DNA of 64,000 nt from Microvirga massiliensis (GCF_001006805.1 NZ_LN811350.1:399205-463204), one strand, 5' to 3'. Shown: positions 39,301 to 48,934, counted from the stretch's first letter. Translations and numbers: made by a program. Notes: generated by a model not told the origin, from the letters alone.

Positions 39301-41161
39301 GTCCGGCGACGTCTTCGGGAACGGCATGCTGCAGTCGCGGGCCGTCAAGCTCGTGGCGGCTTTCGATCATCGTGACATCTTCCTGGATCCCGATCCGGAT
39401 CCGGAGGCCTCGTTCCGGGAGCGAGAACGCCTGTTCGATCTGCCCCGATCGAGCTGGCAGGATTACGATCGCGCTCTGATCTCCGCCGGTGGTGGTGTGT
39501 TCTCCCGGCAGGCGAAGTCGATTCAGCTCTCGCCTCAAGTACAGGCCGTGCTCGGGCTCGACCGGGCGGAAGCAACGCCGGCCGAGGTAATGAGCGCAAT
39601 CCTCAAGGCCCCCGTCGACCTCCTCTGGTTCGGTGGAATTGGGACCTATGTACGCGCGTCCTCCGAGACGGATGACCAGGTCGGCGATCGCGCGAACGAT
39701 GCCATTCGCGTCACCGGAGCCGAGCTGCGCGCCAAGGTCGTCGGTGAGGGCGCTAATCTCGGGTGCACCCAGCGCGGGCGGATCGAGGCGGCCCTGAACG
39801 GCGTCCGGTTGAACACGGATGCGATCGACAATTCGGCAGGCGTGAACACCTCCGACCTCGAGGTGAATATCAAGATAGCCCTTGCTCCGCCCGAACGCGC
39901 GGGCCGACTCGATCCTACAGCGCGCGATGCGCTCCTCGTCGACATGACGGACGAGGTCGCGGCGCTCGTCCTGCGCAACAACTACCTGCAGACGCTCGCG
40001 CTCTCGCTGGCCGAACGGCGCGGAAATGCGGAGCTCGGCTTCGCCAGCCGCCTCATGCAGAATCTCGAGCGGGCCGGTCGCCTCGACCGAAGTGTCGAAC
40101 AGCTTCCGGGTGAAGCAACGCTCGCGGAACGGGTTCGTACCGGCAAGACCCTCACGCGGCCGGAACTCGCCGTGTTGCTGGCTTATGCAAAACTCTCCCT
40201 CCACGACGAACTGCTCGAGAGCCCCGTTCCGGACGATCCGTATCTTGGAAAGGAACTCGATCGCTACTTTCCGACGGAGTTGCGTGAACGCTTTCCGGAA
40301 GCGATCGGCAACCACCGGCTGCGGCGCGAGATCATCGCGACGCAACTCGCAAATGCGATCATCAATCGCGGCGGACCCGCGGTCGTGCCGCGCCTCGCCG
40401 ATCAGACCGGCGCCGACGGCCCGACGATCGCTGCGGCCTATACGGCGACGCGCGATACGTTCGACCTGATCGAGCTGAATGCAGCCGTCGATGCCCTCGA
40501 TGGCCGCATTGCCGGAGCTCTGCAGCTTCGCCTGTATGCCGATCTCCAGGATCTCGCGATGAGCCGCACCGTCTGGTTCATCCGCCACGTCGACCTCACC
40601 AAGCCGCTCGAGCGGATCGTCTCGCGGTATCGTGGCGGCGTCTCGGAGATCGAGCGCAATCTTCCGCGCATCCTCTCCCCGGAGGCACGGGCTATCTGGG
40701 AACAGCGGACGAAGGTGCTGACCGATCAAGGCGTGCCTCAACATCTTGCGGAGCGGATCGCCGCGATTCCCGATCTCATGGCCGTTCCCGACATCGTCCT
40801 GGTCACCGACAGAACCGGGCATGATGTTCTCGACGTCGGGGCCACCCATTTCGCAGTCGAAGCCGCGTTCCGTCTCGGTGCGCTCATCAGCGCCGCACGC
40901 GAGGCGCCCACGATCGAGCATTACGACCGCCTGGCCCTCGAACGCGCCATCGACGGAATCGCCACGTCGCACCGGGCTCTCACGAGCGAAGCCATGGCTA
41001 CCGGCCTGCAAGGCGCTGAGGCCGTACGGGCGTGGAGCGAAGAACGGAGCGCCGAGGTGAACCGGATCCGGACGGCGGTCGAGAGCATCGCAGCATCCGG
41101 CTTGACGGTCTCGAAAGCGAGCGTTGCGGCGAACCTTCTGGGTGACCTGACGCGGATCTGA
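36332..41161 (+). CDS. NAD-specific glutamate dehydrogenase, large (about 180 kDa) type
   Basis: This enzyme of 1609 residues oxidises glutamate to 2-oxoglutarate and ammonia with NAD, a catabolic role. Its length matches the GDH-180 class found in alphaproteobacteria and Pseudomonas (about 1600). The catalytic region lies near residues 815-1000: GGLRWSDRPQDFRTEVLGL, then PVGAKGGFVPK with the catalytic Lys, and GIGDMSGDVFGNGML. The long N-terminal half (1-700) carries regulatory ACT-like domains. GGGGAAG precedes ATG 36332. The stop overlaps the next gene's ATG. Confidence 0.95.
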   Translation: MVSDEVTTYGESANAGVMTEIEAASTDTPRDFVRDLFGRVPAEDLAAYSPATLADLAHHAFEHLKERPSPGADIQLLDLDIERHGRTRELTIVEVVNDNMPFLLDSTLAEIVDQGYEPVLVAHPILEVERDSSGHLVRLGGDATAQMQGSSRRESFIHIHLDRVDDEEARRRLIEGLRQVYADVAVAVADWARMRARIAEIVVEYRRSPPPLPADEVAEAIAFLDWLANDNFTFLGLREYRLPAGDTAADPIEGSGLGLLRDPSVKVLRRGRELVVMTPEVRAFLARRHALFITKANVKSRVHRRAHLDYIGIKNFNARGVLEGELRLVGLFTASAYTNTTAEVPYLRHKVAKLLARAGFDPASYAGRALRNVAESYPRDELFQVDDETLYRFALAILNLSERPRVRALARPDEFERFVSVLVFIPKDHYDSQIRRRVGDFLARVYGGRVSAAYPAYPEGPLARTHFIIGRDGGPIPQIDEQTLERGIGAIARTWGDALRDELMSGIGEARARALAQSYAGAFTAAYREAFDARHAIGDILILEQLSDARPRAVDLYRREGDDETRVNLKVFSRGAALPLSVRVPLLENLGFRVVNERTYRVVPAGATDADRIWLHDMTLERAVGGPIAIAEIQGPIEAALLALFRGLAESDGFNRLVLEAGLGWRDVAMVRALARYLRQARIAFAQEYLAETLARHARITHKIIELFYARFDPREDASGRSDNEARLRRELEQDLATVTSLDDDRILRRFANLVEAAVRTNFFQIDPSGLPRQTIAFKFECARVDALPLPRPLYEIFVYSPRVEGVHMRFGKVARGGLRWSDRPQDFRTEVLGLVKAQQVKNAVIVPVGAKGGFVPKQLPPPSDRQAWLAEGQESYKIFIRTLLQLTDDIEGDTIVPPVDTVRHDGDDPYLVVAADKGTATFSDIANALSAEKGFWLGDAFASGGSHGYDHKKMGITARGAWVAVKRHFREMDIDVQTMPVTVAGIGDMSGDVFGNGMLQSRAVKLVAAFDHRDIFLDPDPDPEASFRERERLFDLPRSSWQDYDRALISAGGGVFSRQAKSIQLSPQVQAVLGLDRAEATPAEVMSAILKAPVDLLWFGGIGTYVRASSETDDQVGDRANDAIRVTGAELRAKVVGEGANLGCTQRGRIEAALNGVRLNTDAIDNSAGVNTSDLEVNIKIALAPPERAGRLDPTARDALLVDMTDEVAALVLRNNYLQTLALSLAERRGNAELGFASRLMQNLERAGRLDRSVEQLPGEATLAERVRTGKTLTRPELAVLLAYAKLSLHDELLESPVPDDPYLGKELDRYFPTELRERFPEAIGNHRLRREIIATQLANAIINRGGPAVVPRLADQTGADGPTIAAAYTATRDTFDLIELNAAVDALDGRIAGALQLRLYADLQDLAMSRTVWFIRHVDLTKPLERIVSRYRGGVSEIERNLPRILSPEARAIWEQRTKVLTDQGVPQHLAERIAAIPDLMAVPDIVLVTDRTGHDVLDVGATHFAVEAAFRLGALISAAREAPTIEHYDRLALERAIDGIATSHRALTSEAMATGLQGAEAVRAWSEERSAEVNRIRTAVESIAASGLTVSKASVAANLLGDLTRI

Positions 41162-42576
41162 TGCAAACGGTCGAAGCGTCATCCGAGCTGCGGGAGCGAT
41201 CTCTCGCGTCCGCGCATGCCATTGCGCCGGCTGCAGTGCCGCGCCGCGCCATTCTGGGCTGGATCCTGTTCGACTGGGCGTGCCAGCCCTTCTTCACGCT
41301 GGTGACGACCTTCGTCTTCGCGCCTTACTTCGCGGCATCCCTCGCGCCGGATCCCGTTACCGGCCAGAGCCTGTGGGGTTACGCGACCGCGTTCGCAGGG
41401 CTGACTCTTGGCTTTCTCTCGCCGGTCCTCGGCTCGATCGCCGATGCGAGCGGGCCGCGCAAGCCCTGGATCGTGGCCTGCGGGGTGCTGCTCGTCGTCT
41501 CCTCCGCGGCGCTCTGGTTCGCGGAGCCGGGCGCCAGTTATGCGATCGGGTTGGCGCTCGTCGCCTTCGCGATCGGGACGGTGTCGGTCGAGATCGCGAC
41601 GGTCTTCAACAATGCGATGATGCCGATGCTCGTGCCACCGGAGCGTCTCGGCCGCCTGTCGGGTGCGGGATGGGCGATGGGCTATGCCGGCGGTCTCGTC
41701 TCGCTCGTCGTCGTTCTGGGCTTTCTGGCCGCGACGCCGTCGGGCAAGACCTATTTCGGCATCGACCCCCTGTTCGGACTCGATCCGATGGTGCACGAGG
41801 GAGATCGCGCCGCCGGTCCGTTCTCGGCCCTGTGGTTCATCGCCTTCGTGTGGCCGCTTCTTCTCTTCACGCCCGACGCGCCGCGTCGCGGCCGTCCCAT
41901 GCGGGAATCCGTCAGGCAGGGACTGGTGCAGCTCCGGAGCACGCTTCGCGAAGCCCGGCAACGTCCGGATCTCGTGCGCTTCCTCGCCGCCAACATGGTC
42001 TACCAGGATGCGCTGGTCGCGCTGTTCGCATTCGGCGGCATTTATGGCGCGGGCGTTTTCGGCTGGACGGCGGTGGAACTCGGGCTGTTCGGGATTCTTC
42101 TCACGATCACCGGGACGATCGGTGCGCTCATCGGCGGGCGCCTCGACGACCGCTTCGGCGCCAAGGCGGTCATTGTCTGCGCGATCGTCACGCTCGCTCT
42201 CGTGTGCCTCGGCGTGCTCTCGCTCGGCCGCGATCATGTCCTGTTCGGGATCGCGACACCGGCACGTGTCCCCCAGGATGGCCTGTTCGCGACCATCCCC
42301 GAGCAGGTCTTCGTGGCCCTCGGGCTCGTCATCGGTGCGGTCGCCGGCCCGCTCCAGGCCTCATCGCGGACCTTTCTCGCGCGGCTCGTCCCGGCATCGG
42401 AGGCCGGGCGCTATTTCGGCCTGCTGGCGCTGTCCGGAAAGGTCACGTCCTTCCTGGCGCCGCTCTGCGTGGCGCTCGCGACGGACGTCTTCGAGACCCA
42501 GGCCGCAGCCCCGGCCGTGCTCATCCTGTTCTTCGCGGCCGGCCTGACGCTGATCGCGGGCGTGCGCCGCGTCTGA
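41161..42576 (+). CDS. MFS transporter, UMF1/Atg22-like family
   Basis: The product of 471 residues has about 12 membrane helices. The opening ILGWILFDWACQPFFTLV and the GSIADASGPRKPW loop are typical of the UMF1 (Atg22-like) branch, which exports or takes up amino acids or small peptides. The ATG overlaps the stop of glutamate dehydrogenase by one base, so the two are translationally coupled; a role in moving glutamate-related compounds is therefore a guess from context. Substrate is unknown. Confidence 0.87.
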   Translation: MQTVEASSELRERSLASAHAIAPAAVPRRAILGWILFDWACQPFFTLVTTFVFAPYFAASLAPDPVTGQSLWGYATAFAGLTLGFLSPVLGSIADASGPRKPWIVACGVLLVVSSAALWFAEPGASYAIGLALVAFAIGTVSVEIATVFNNAMMPMLVPPERLGRLSGAGWAMGYAGGLVSLVVVLGFLAATPSGKTYFGIDPLFGLDPMVHEGDRAAGPFSALWFIAFVWPLLLFTPDAPRRGRPMRESVRQGLVQLRSTLREARQRPDLVRFLAANMVYQDALVALFAFGGIYGAGVFGWTAVELGLFGILLTITGTIGALIGGRLDDRFGAKAVIVCAIVTLALVCLGVLSLGRDHVLFGIATPARVPQDGLFATIPEQVFVALGLVIGAVAGPLQASSRTFLARLVPASEAGRYFGLLALSGKVTSFLAPLCVALATDVFETQAAAPAVLILFFAAGLTLIAGVRRV

Positions 42577-42596
42577 TAATAGACAAACTTGCATCC

Positions 42597-42612
42597 ATTA
42601 TCCTTGGGTAAT
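42597..42612. promoter_or_regulatory. Inverted repeat upstream of the toxin-antitoxin pair
   Basis: ATTATCC (42597-42603) and GGGTAAT (42606-42612) form a nearly perfect inverted repeat, 34 bases before the antitoxin ATG, overlapping the likely -10 region. It suits autoregulation by an AbrB-type antitoxin. Confidence 0.45.
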
Positions 42613-42646
42613 ACCTTTCCGAGGGGAGTCCTTACCTGACGCAAGA

Positions 42647-42877
42647 ATGGCAACCGTAACCGCAAAAGGCCAAGTCACCATTCCCAAATCCGTGCGCGAT
42701 TTTTTGGGAATCGTTCCCGGTAGCGAGGTGGAGTTCCGCCGCGCCGCCGACGGCACCGTGGTGCTCACGCGTGCGGACGCTAAACGGCCAGCAAGCCGGT
42801 TTGCCAAGCTCCGTGGCCATGCCGGCGAAGGGCTTGACACTGACACGATCATGGCGCTGACGCGCGGAGAAACGTGA
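42647..42877 (+). CDS. AbrB/MazE-type antitoxin (VapB-like)
   Basis: The product of 76 residues has an N-terminal swapped-hairpin DNA-binding domain, seen as ATVTAKGQVTIPKSVRDFLG, and a C-terminal tail that should wrap the toxin. It would neutralise the PIN toxin encoded next and repress the operon. Its stop overlaps the toxin's GTG start by three bases. A near-perfect inverted repeat lies just upstream. Confidence 0.9.
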   Translation: MATVTAKGQVTIPKSVRDFLGIVPGSEVEFRRAADGTVVLTRADAKRPASRFAKLRGHAGEGLDTDTIMALTRGET

Positions 42878-43278
42878 CTCTGGTCGACACCAACGTTCTG
42901 CTCGATCTCGTCACCAATGATCCGAACTGGGCAGACTGGTCGATTGCGAAGCTCGAAGCCGCCTCACTGAACGGGCCGTTGCAGATCAACGACGTCGTCT
43001 ATGCGGAGCTTTCAGTCCGCTATAGTCGGATCGAAGATCTCGACGCATTTCTCGACGAGGCTGGTCTTGAAATCGTTCCGATACCAAGAGCGGCTCTGTT
43101 CCTCGCTGGAAGGGTGTTTACTCAATATCGCAAATCAGGTGGATCGCGCACCGGTGTGCTACCGGATTTCTTCATCGGTGCTCATGCTGCCGTCAGCGAA
43201 CTGCCGCTGATCACGCGTGACGTTGGCCGCTACCGAACTTATTTTCCGTCGCTGAGACTGATCGCGCCCGAGTCCTAA
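42874..43278 (+). CDS. PIN-domain ribonuclease toxin (VapC-like)
   Basis: The product of 134 residues is a PIN nuclease. Acidic residues for metal binding are seen in LVDTNVLLDL (first Asp), VVYAELSVRY (Glu), LPDFFIGAHA (Asp) and LITRDVGRYRTYFP (Asp). VapC toxins cut tRNA or rRNA. It begins with GTG overlapping the antitoxin stop, which keeps toxin synthesis coupled to antitoxin. Base composition is a little lower in G+C than the flanks, suggesting acquisition. Confidence 0.9.
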   Translation: MTLVDTNVLLDLVTNDPNWADWSIAKLEAASLNGPLQINDVVYAELSVRYSRIEDLDAFLDEAGLEIVPIPRAALFLAGRVFTQYRKSGGSRTGVLPDFFIGAHAAVSELPLITRDVGRYRTYFPSLRLIAPES

Positions 43279-43479
43279 ATGGCTCCCTGTCAGGCCGCGA
43301 GCTACGGCACGGATCCTGATCCAAGTTCATGGCGCCTCTCAGAGTAGAGAGAAGAACTCTCTCGGGAGTCGCTCGCCTTATGAGACTGACACGACAATGA
43401 TCGCGTCAGCACCGATATTGACGTCTGCACGGCCGAGTTGTTTCTCGTCAGTGAAGTGTCCAAGCCAACCTGATCGGCC

Positions 43480-43800
43480 TCAGGAAACCGTGACGGCCGT
43501 TCCGGCCGCGGTCACCATGAGCATGCTCTCACCCTGGCCGACAGCGCCATAGTCGAGATCGACGCCGACAATCGCATTGGCCCCGAGCCTCTGCGCTTCG
43601 GAGACCATGTCCTCGATCGCCGCGTTGCGGCTGTCGCGCAGAACGCGCTCATAGGCGCCCGAGCGGCCGCCGAGGAAATCGCGCACGGAGGCGAGAAGAT
43701 CGCGAAACACGTTGGCTCCCAGGATCGCCTCACCGGAGACGATGCCGTGATAGGCAACGATCCGCTTGCCTTCGATGGATGGCGTCGTGGTGACGATCAT
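43480..43800 (-). CDS. YbjQ family (UPF0145) protein
   Basis: The product of 106 residues matches the YbjQ family, with [21 protein letters not shown] near the start and [16 protein letters not shown] in the middle (pentameric beta-fold). The family is sometimes annotated as heavy-metal-binding, without firm evidence. ATG 43800 is chosen; upstream frame overlaps the end of the purH region. It is the last gene of the minus-strand run. Confidence 0.88.
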   Translation of the reverse strand: MIVTTTPSIEGKRIVAYHGIVSGEAILGANVFRDLLASVRDFLGGRSGAYERVLRDSRNAAIEDMVSEAQRLGANAIVGVDLDYGAVGQGESMLMVTAAGTAVTVS

Positions 43801-43897
43801 GGACGGCTCCTCGCAGCGTTCGACGCAAGCGAGATGGTGCTCGCGTCGCATCTGTCCAGATCGGTGAGGGCGCCGCCGACGTTTGCGAACACAAGCC

Positions 43898-45490
43898 TCA
43901 ATGCCGGAAATGCCGGTGGCCGGTGAACACCATCGCGAGGCCAGCCTCGTCGGCGGCGCGGATCACCTCGGCATCGCGCATGGAGCCGCCCGGCTGGATC
44001 ACCGCCGTCGCACCGGCTTCTGCAGCGGCGAGCAATCCGTCCGCAAACGGAAAGAAGGCATCGGACGCGACGACCGAACCCTTGGCGAGGCTCTCGGAGA
44101 GCCCGGCCTGGCGGGCAGCCTCGGCCGCTTTCCAGGCAGCGATGCGCGAGGAATCGACGCGGCTCATCTGGCCCGCGCCGATCCCGACGGTGGCGCGTTC
44201 CTTGGCATAGACGATCGCGTTCGACTTCACGTGTTTCGCGACCCGGAACGCGAAGCGCAGATCCTCGAGCTCCTGGTCGGTCGGTGCCCGCTGCGTGACG
44301 ACCTTGAGCTCCATGTCGTCGACAACGGCATTGTCGCGGCTCTGCGTAAGGAACCCTCCAGCCACGGTCCTCACGGTGAACCCGGTCTGGCGCGGATCCG
44401 GCAATCCACCGGCCAGAAGAAGGCGCAGATTCTTCTTCGTGCCGACGATCGCGATCGCCTCCTCGGTCGCATCCGGCGCGATGATCACTTCCGTGAAAAT
44501 CTCGACGATCTTGCGCGCCGCTTGCGCATCGAGCGTCCGGTTGAGAGCGACGATGCCCCCGAAGGCCGAGACGGGATCGCACGCAAGGGCCCGCTCATAG
44601 GCCGTGATCAGGTCGTCGCCCTCCGCGACGCCGCATGGATTGGCATGCTTTACGATCACGACGGCGGCCGTGCGCGCCGGGTCGAACTCTCCGACGCATT
44701 CGAAGGCCGCATCGGTGTCGTTGATGTTGTTGTAGGAGAGCTGCTTGCCCTGGACCTGACGCGCGGTGGCCACGCCGGGGCGGCGGTCCGGCGTCCGGTA
44801 GAATGCGGCACGCTGGTGCGGGTTCTCACCGTAGCGCATCGGCTCCGCGAGCACGCCGCCGAGCGCTCGATAGGCCGGGGTCGCCTCGCCGATCTCGCCG
44901 GCGAGCCAGTTGGAAATCGCAGCATCGTAGGCGGCCGTCCGCGCATAAGCCTTCTGCGCGAGGCTGCGGCGCAAAGTATGGGTGATCGAGCCGTCGTGCG
45001 TCTCGAGATCCTCGAGCACTGCGACATAGTCCTGCGGGTCTACGACCACGGCGACATCGCGATGGTTCTTGGCGGCGGCCCTGATCATGGCCGGGCCGCC
45101 GATATCGATGTTCTCGATACAGGCCTCGAAGGGCTCGCCGGCGGCCACCGTCGCCTCGAAGGGGTAGAGATTGACCACGAGGAGATCGATGAGCCCGATG
45201 CCATGGGCGAGCATCGCAGCTTGGTGTTCGGGATTACCCCGGATCGCGAGGAGGCCGCCATGCACGCCCGGATGCAGCGTCTTCACGCGGCCATCCATCA
45301 TCTCGGGATAGCCCGTGACGTCGCTGACGTCGCGTACGGTGAGACCGGCGTCGACGAGGGCCTTGCGGGTCCCGCCCGTCGAGATGAGTTCGACATCGCG
45401 GGCGGCGAGGACCCGCGCGAAATCCACAAGTCCGTCCTTATCCGACACGGACAGTAGAGCGCGCCCGATGCGCTTGAGATCACTCGGCAT
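43898..45490 (-). CDS. purH: Bifunctional AICAR transformylase/IMP cyclohydrolase
   Basis: PurH carries out the last two steps of IMP synthesis. The product of 530 residues has the N-terminal cyclohydrolase domain ([18 protein letters not shown], then STGGTRKAL) and the C-terminal transformylase domain, with the catalytic Lys-His in [14 protein letters not shown] and the end [20 protein letters not shown]. It lies 112 bases after the heparinase gene, in the conserved Rhizobiales order htpX-rsmB-heparinase-purH. Confidence 0.97.
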   Translation of the reverse strand: MPSDLKRIGRALLSVSDKDGLVDFARVLAARDVELISTGGTRKALVDAGLTVRDVSDVTGYPEMMDGRVKTLHPGVHGGLLAIRGNPEHQAAMLAHGIGLIDLLVVNLYPFEATVAAGEPFEACIENIDIGGPAMIRAAAKNHRDVAVVVDPQDYVAVLEDLETHDGSITHTLRRSLAQKAYARTAAYDAAISNWLAGEIGEATPAYRALGGVLAEPMRYGENPHQRAAFYRTPDRRPGVATARQVQGKQLSYNNINDTDAAFECVGEFDPARTAAVVIVKHANPCGVAEGDDLITAYERALACDPVSAFGGIVALNRTLDAQAARKIVEIFTEVIIAPDATEEAIAIVGTKKNLRLLLAGGLPDPRQTGFTVRTVAGGFLTQSRDNAVVDDMELKVVTQRAPTDQELEDLRFAFRVAKHVKSNAIVYAKERATVGIGAGQMSRVDSSRIAAWKAAEAARQAGLSESLAKGSVVASDAFFPFADGLLAAAEAGATAVIQPGGSMRDAEVIRAADEAGLAMVFTGHRHFRH

Positions 45491-45602
45491 GGCGGGGCTC
45501 CGCAGCCTTAATCAAGGAAAAGCCGGGCACTATCACGGATGTTCCGATCGCGAAACGGCCTCCTTCGACTGCAAGCGGGCGTCGGTTCCCCTTGGAGCTG
45601 GC

Positions 45603-47369
45603 TCAGAGGAGTTCCGGAATCCGCGCGCTGTCCGGGGCAATTGCCTCCGGGGCTCGGTCTAGCCGCTCGAAGCGCCAGCGCACCGAAGGCGTCACCGCGG
45701 GCCGAAGAGTCAGCACGATCTGCCGGGTTCGGCGCGGCCCTTCCGTGGCGGAGAAGAACACGCTGTCCTCGATCTGCGGCTCCAGCGCCGCCTCGAACTG
45801 CCAAGCCTCACGATTGGGCAGGATCAACGTGATGACGCTGCTCCGCTCGGCAAGGGTGGCCCGCACGCCGGGTGCAAGGTGGAAGCGGATCTCTGCCTCG
45901 AGATCCTCGGCCAGCGGCGCCTCCGGGACGAAGCCGTCCTCCCCTTCGAGACGGCGCCCGTCGCCCGACAGCTGCCAGCGACGCTCGTGACGGAGACCGT
46001 AGCGCGTCCGATACCCGTCATGGCTCGCGTCGAGACTCAGGATCTGGTCGCGATCGTTGCGTTCCGCCGCAATGGCGTGAGGGCCACTGAGCACCACCGG
46101 CCCGAGCCGATCGATGAGCCAGCCGGCCAGCAACCGATCCAGCCAGGGGCCGTTCCGGTCGAGGAAGCGACAGGAAGAGGCCCTCTGCACCGAGGCCGTG
46201 GAGTGCGCCGGCGTCGAACGCGCGATCCGGACGACGTCCTTCCCAGCCGTGCGGGGCAGGCCGCAATTGATGATGATCCGCTGCGCGCCGCTCGAGAACT
46301 CGAAGGAAAGGCAGCCCGCGCCTGCGCAGGCGGAGAGGCTCACGGGCGGCGCCGGTCCCACATCCGCGATGACGAGCGTGCGTCCGGCCTCGAGCCTTTG
46401 ATATCCGGAATGCGGTGCCTGATGGATCGGCCGGCTGCGCATGTCGTCGTAGGTCAGGAGCGTCGCGACATGGCCCGCAACGGTGGTCCCCATCCCGTTC
46501 ATGTGCGTGAGGGTGCCGTCTCCATGGCGGAACAGGCGCAGCATCGGCAGCATGCGATCGACGGCACGAAGAAGCGCCTCGGGAATATCGAGCTGCCGGC
46601 TCGCAAAGATCTGGCGAAGCGGCAGGAGATCGAAGAGGAGGTCCACGAGCGACTGCGGATTGCGGCTGATATGGCCACCATCCGGAAGGATCTGCCGATC
46701 CAGCTCGCGGGAGAGCATCCGGGTGCCGTGGCGGAGATCGGAGTCGAGTCCCTCGCAGCACAGCCCGGCGTAGCAGAGACCGATGGCGGCGGCGAGCCGG
46801 TGCTGGGGCAGCGGGTGCGTCCCTGCTGCGTGGCGGAGATCTCTCACGGCACGCCCGATCGCGCGCAGGAACCTCTGATAGAAGGTGTGGTCAGCGCCTT
46901 CCAAGATCAGCGGCGATTGGCTGATCCAGGAGATCAGGCGACGCGACAGGACGGGAATCTCGCCGGACAGCTTCGGTGCCCGGCCGTTTCGGCTGATGAA
47001 TTCATCGACCAGGGAGCGCGCATTCGCCTGGGCGAGCGGGGTACCGGCGGCTCTGAGATGACGGAGCCAGCCGAAGCCGTAGAGAGCCTCGCCCCAGGCC
47101 CGGGACGGTGCGTCGAAGGAGAAGGGCGAACGCCCGCCCGTCGAGAGGGCCCTCCCGGAAAAGACGAAGTGTCCCGCATAGATATCGCCCGCGACGGTAG
47201 GATCCGCGGTGCGAAGATCCTGCGGCGCGAGGAGCAAGCGCTTGGGCCGACCCGAGCCCGGACGCAAAGCCGCGAGCGCACGGGCCGCCCCACCCCGCAG
47301 GGCGTGACCAGCCTCGCGCGCCGCCAGCCCGTAAAGCTGCCAGTGCTCACGCTTCCGGTCCACGCGCAT
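45603..47369 (-). CDS. Heparinase II/III family protein
   Basis: The product of 588 residues has a helical N-terminal toroid (about 60-300) and a C-terminal beta-sandwich of the heparinase II/III type (about 310-560), including GYQRLEAGRTLVIADVG and FEFSSGAQRIIINCG. Such lyases act on acidic polysaccharides, but this Rhizobiales branch, always beside purH and rsmB, has no known substrate. No clear signal peptide is visible. Start is taken at ATG 47369 (MRVDRKREHW); an in-frame ATG at 47462 would add 31 residues. Confidence 0.85.
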   Translation of the reverse strand: MRVDRKREHWQLYGLAAREAGHALRGGAARALAALRPGSGRPKRLLLAPQDLRTADPTVAGDIYAGHFVFSGRALSTGGRSPFSFDAPSRAWGEALYGFGWLRHLRAAGTPLAQANARSLVDEFISRNGRAPKLSGEIPVLSRRLISWISQSPLILEGADHTFYQRFLRAIGRAVRDLRHAAGTHPLPQHRLAAAIGLCYAGLCCEGLDSDLRHGTRMLSRELDRQILPDGGHISRNPQSLVDLLFDLLPLRQIFASRQLDIPEALLRAVDRMLPMLRLFRHGDGTLTHMNGMGTTVAGHVATLLTYDDMRSRPIHQAPHSGYQRLEAGRTLVIADVGPAPPVSLSACAGAGCLSFEFSSGAQRIIINCGLPRTAGKDVVRIARSTPAHSTASVQRASSCRFLDRNGPWLDRLLAGWLIDRLGPVVLSGPHAIAAERNDRDQILSLDASHDGYRTRYGLRHERRWQLSGDGRRLEGEDGFVPEAPLAEDLEAEIRFHLAPGVRATLAERSSVITLILPNREAWQFEAALEPQIEDSVFFSATEGPRRTRQIVLTLRPAVTPSVRWRFERLDRAPEAIAPDSARIPELL

Positions 47370-47602
47370 TCCTCGAGGCTCGAGAGACGACTCTACCGGA
47401 TGGCCCCACGCCAGGAGCCGGCACTGCGATGACCTCCGAGCCGCCGCGCTCCGAGGTTTCATGCAGGGCGGATCGACCGCAGGGTCGGTAGGGAACTCGC
47501 ATTGTGTCAGGATAGGCTGCGAAGGTCGCCGAATGGTTAATCTTTGGTCACCGGGATGCGAAGAAACACCGCGAGGTCGCGCCCCGGCGGTTTGCTTCTA
47601 TC

Positions 47603-48931
47603 TCAGGATGCGCGCTCGAACCGCGCGGCGAAAAAGCCGTCCACGCCACCGGGCACCGACGGCACGCTCACGGGCAGGGTTCGCAAGTCGCCGTTGGTTG
47701 TCAGCCACCCGCTCTCCCCTCCGACATCCTGAATCGTGATCGGAATGCGTCGAAAATCGGGCCACGCCGCAAGAAACCGCGCCGCCTGATGCTCTCCTTC
47801 CTCCGGTTCGAGGGAGCAGGTGCAGAAGACGAGGCGCCCGCCCGGCCGCACGAGGCGCGCCGCGGTATCGAGGAGGCGGGTCTGAAGCGCGACCAGCTTG
47901 TCGAGATCCACGGCACTCTTGGTCCAAGCGGCATCCGGGTGCCGCCGCAGGGTGCCGGTTGCGGAGCACGGCGCATCGAGGAGGATGGCGTCGAATGGCT
48001 CGGTGGTGAGGGTCTGGGCATCTGCGGTCATGGTCTCGGCCTCGAGGCCGAGCCGCTGCAGGTTCTCCCGAAGGCGATCGAGCCGCTTCGCGGACCGGTC
48101 GACCGCAAGAACCTCCGCTCCGGCCGCGGCGAGCTGTGCCGTCTTGCCTCCCGGAGCGGCGCAGAGGTCCGCAATGCGCTCGCCGGCCCGAGGCTGCAGG
48201 ATGCGCGCGGGCAAGGCCGCCGCCGCGTCCTGCACCCACCAGGCTCCCTCCGAGAAGCCGGGAAGTTCCCGGATTGAGGCCCGGTCGGCCAGCCGGATGC
48301 TGCCGGTCGGCAGGAGCGTACCGCCGACCTCGCTCGCCCAGGAGGCGGCGGATGCCGGATCCTTCGGCGTCAGATCGACGGTGGCGCCGCTCCTGTGAGC
48401 GGCAGCGATCGCGACGGCCTGCTCGCCATAATGGGCGAGCCACCGTTCCTTTAACCAATCGGGCGCGTCGAGCCAGGGCGCGTCCGCAGACAGGATCGCC
48501 TCCCGCTCGCGCACGAGGCGGCGCAGAACGGCATTGACGAGGCCCGCGGCGTGGCGCGTGGCAGGCTCGTCCCGGGCGAGCCTCACCATGGTGTCGACCG
48601 CGGCATGATCCGGCACGTCGAGGAAGAGAACCTGCGCGGCTCCGGCGGCGAGGAGAGCAAACAGGCCGATATCCTTTGGCAGGCCCCGTTCGAGACGATC
48701 GGCAAGGGCCTGCCGGATCGTCCCGAAACGCCGGAAGGCGACGACGGCGATCGCCCGGGCCAGGGCCCCGTCGCGGGCCTCGAGGTCCTCTGCCCGGGTG
48801 AGCTCGTCGAGCACGTCGTCGAGCGCGATGCGGCGGCGAAGGACTTCTGCAATGGCACGCGAGGCCACGCGCCGGGCTCCAAGACCGTGACCGGCAGGCG
48901 AGGTTCTCTCCGTCACTAGCGTCGAGATCAA
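47603..48931 (-). CDS. rsmB: 16S rRNA (cytosine967-C5)-methyltransferase RsmB
   Basis: The product of 442 residues has an N-terminal NusB-like domain (about 20-150) and a C-terminal Rossmann methyltransferase. AdoMet and catalytic motifs are DLCAAPGGKTAQLA, DAPCSATGTLRRHPD and FCTCSLEPEEGE, the two Cys being the nucleophile and release residues of m5C enzymes. It starts 3 bases after htpX stops, so the two are cotranscribed. Confidence 0.95.
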   Translation of the reverse strand: MISTLVTERTSPAGHGLGARRVASRAIAEVLRRRIALDDVLDELTRAEDLEARDGALARAIAVVAFRRFGTIRQALADRLERGLPKDIGLFALLAAGAAQVLFLDVPDHAAVDTMVRLARDEPATRHAAGLVNAVLRRLVREREAILSADAPWLDAPDWLKERWLAHYGEQAVAIAAAHRSGATVDLTPKDPASAASWASEVGGTLLPTGSIRLADRASIRELPGFSEGAWWVQDAAAALPARILQPRAGERIADLCAAPGGKTAQLAAAGAEVLAVDRSAKRLDRLRENLQRLGLEAETMTADAQTLTTEPFDAILLDAPCSATGTLRRHPDAAWTKSAVDLDKLVALQTRLLDTAARLVRPGGRLVFCTCSLEPEEGEHQAARFLAAWPDFRRIPITIQDVGGESGWLTTNGDLRTLPVSVPSVPGGVDGFFAARFERAS

Positions 48932-48934
48932 AAT

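Noticed and set aside
37229..41182. 1317-residue minus-strand open frame opposite glutamate dehydrogenase
   Set aside because: Same reason: stop codons are avoided on the opposite strand because of codon bias, and no motif is present.
45879..47432. 517-residue plus-strand open frame opposite the heparinase gene
   Set aside because: Antisense shadow with no recognisable domain or ribosome site; the minus-strand gene has clear family features.
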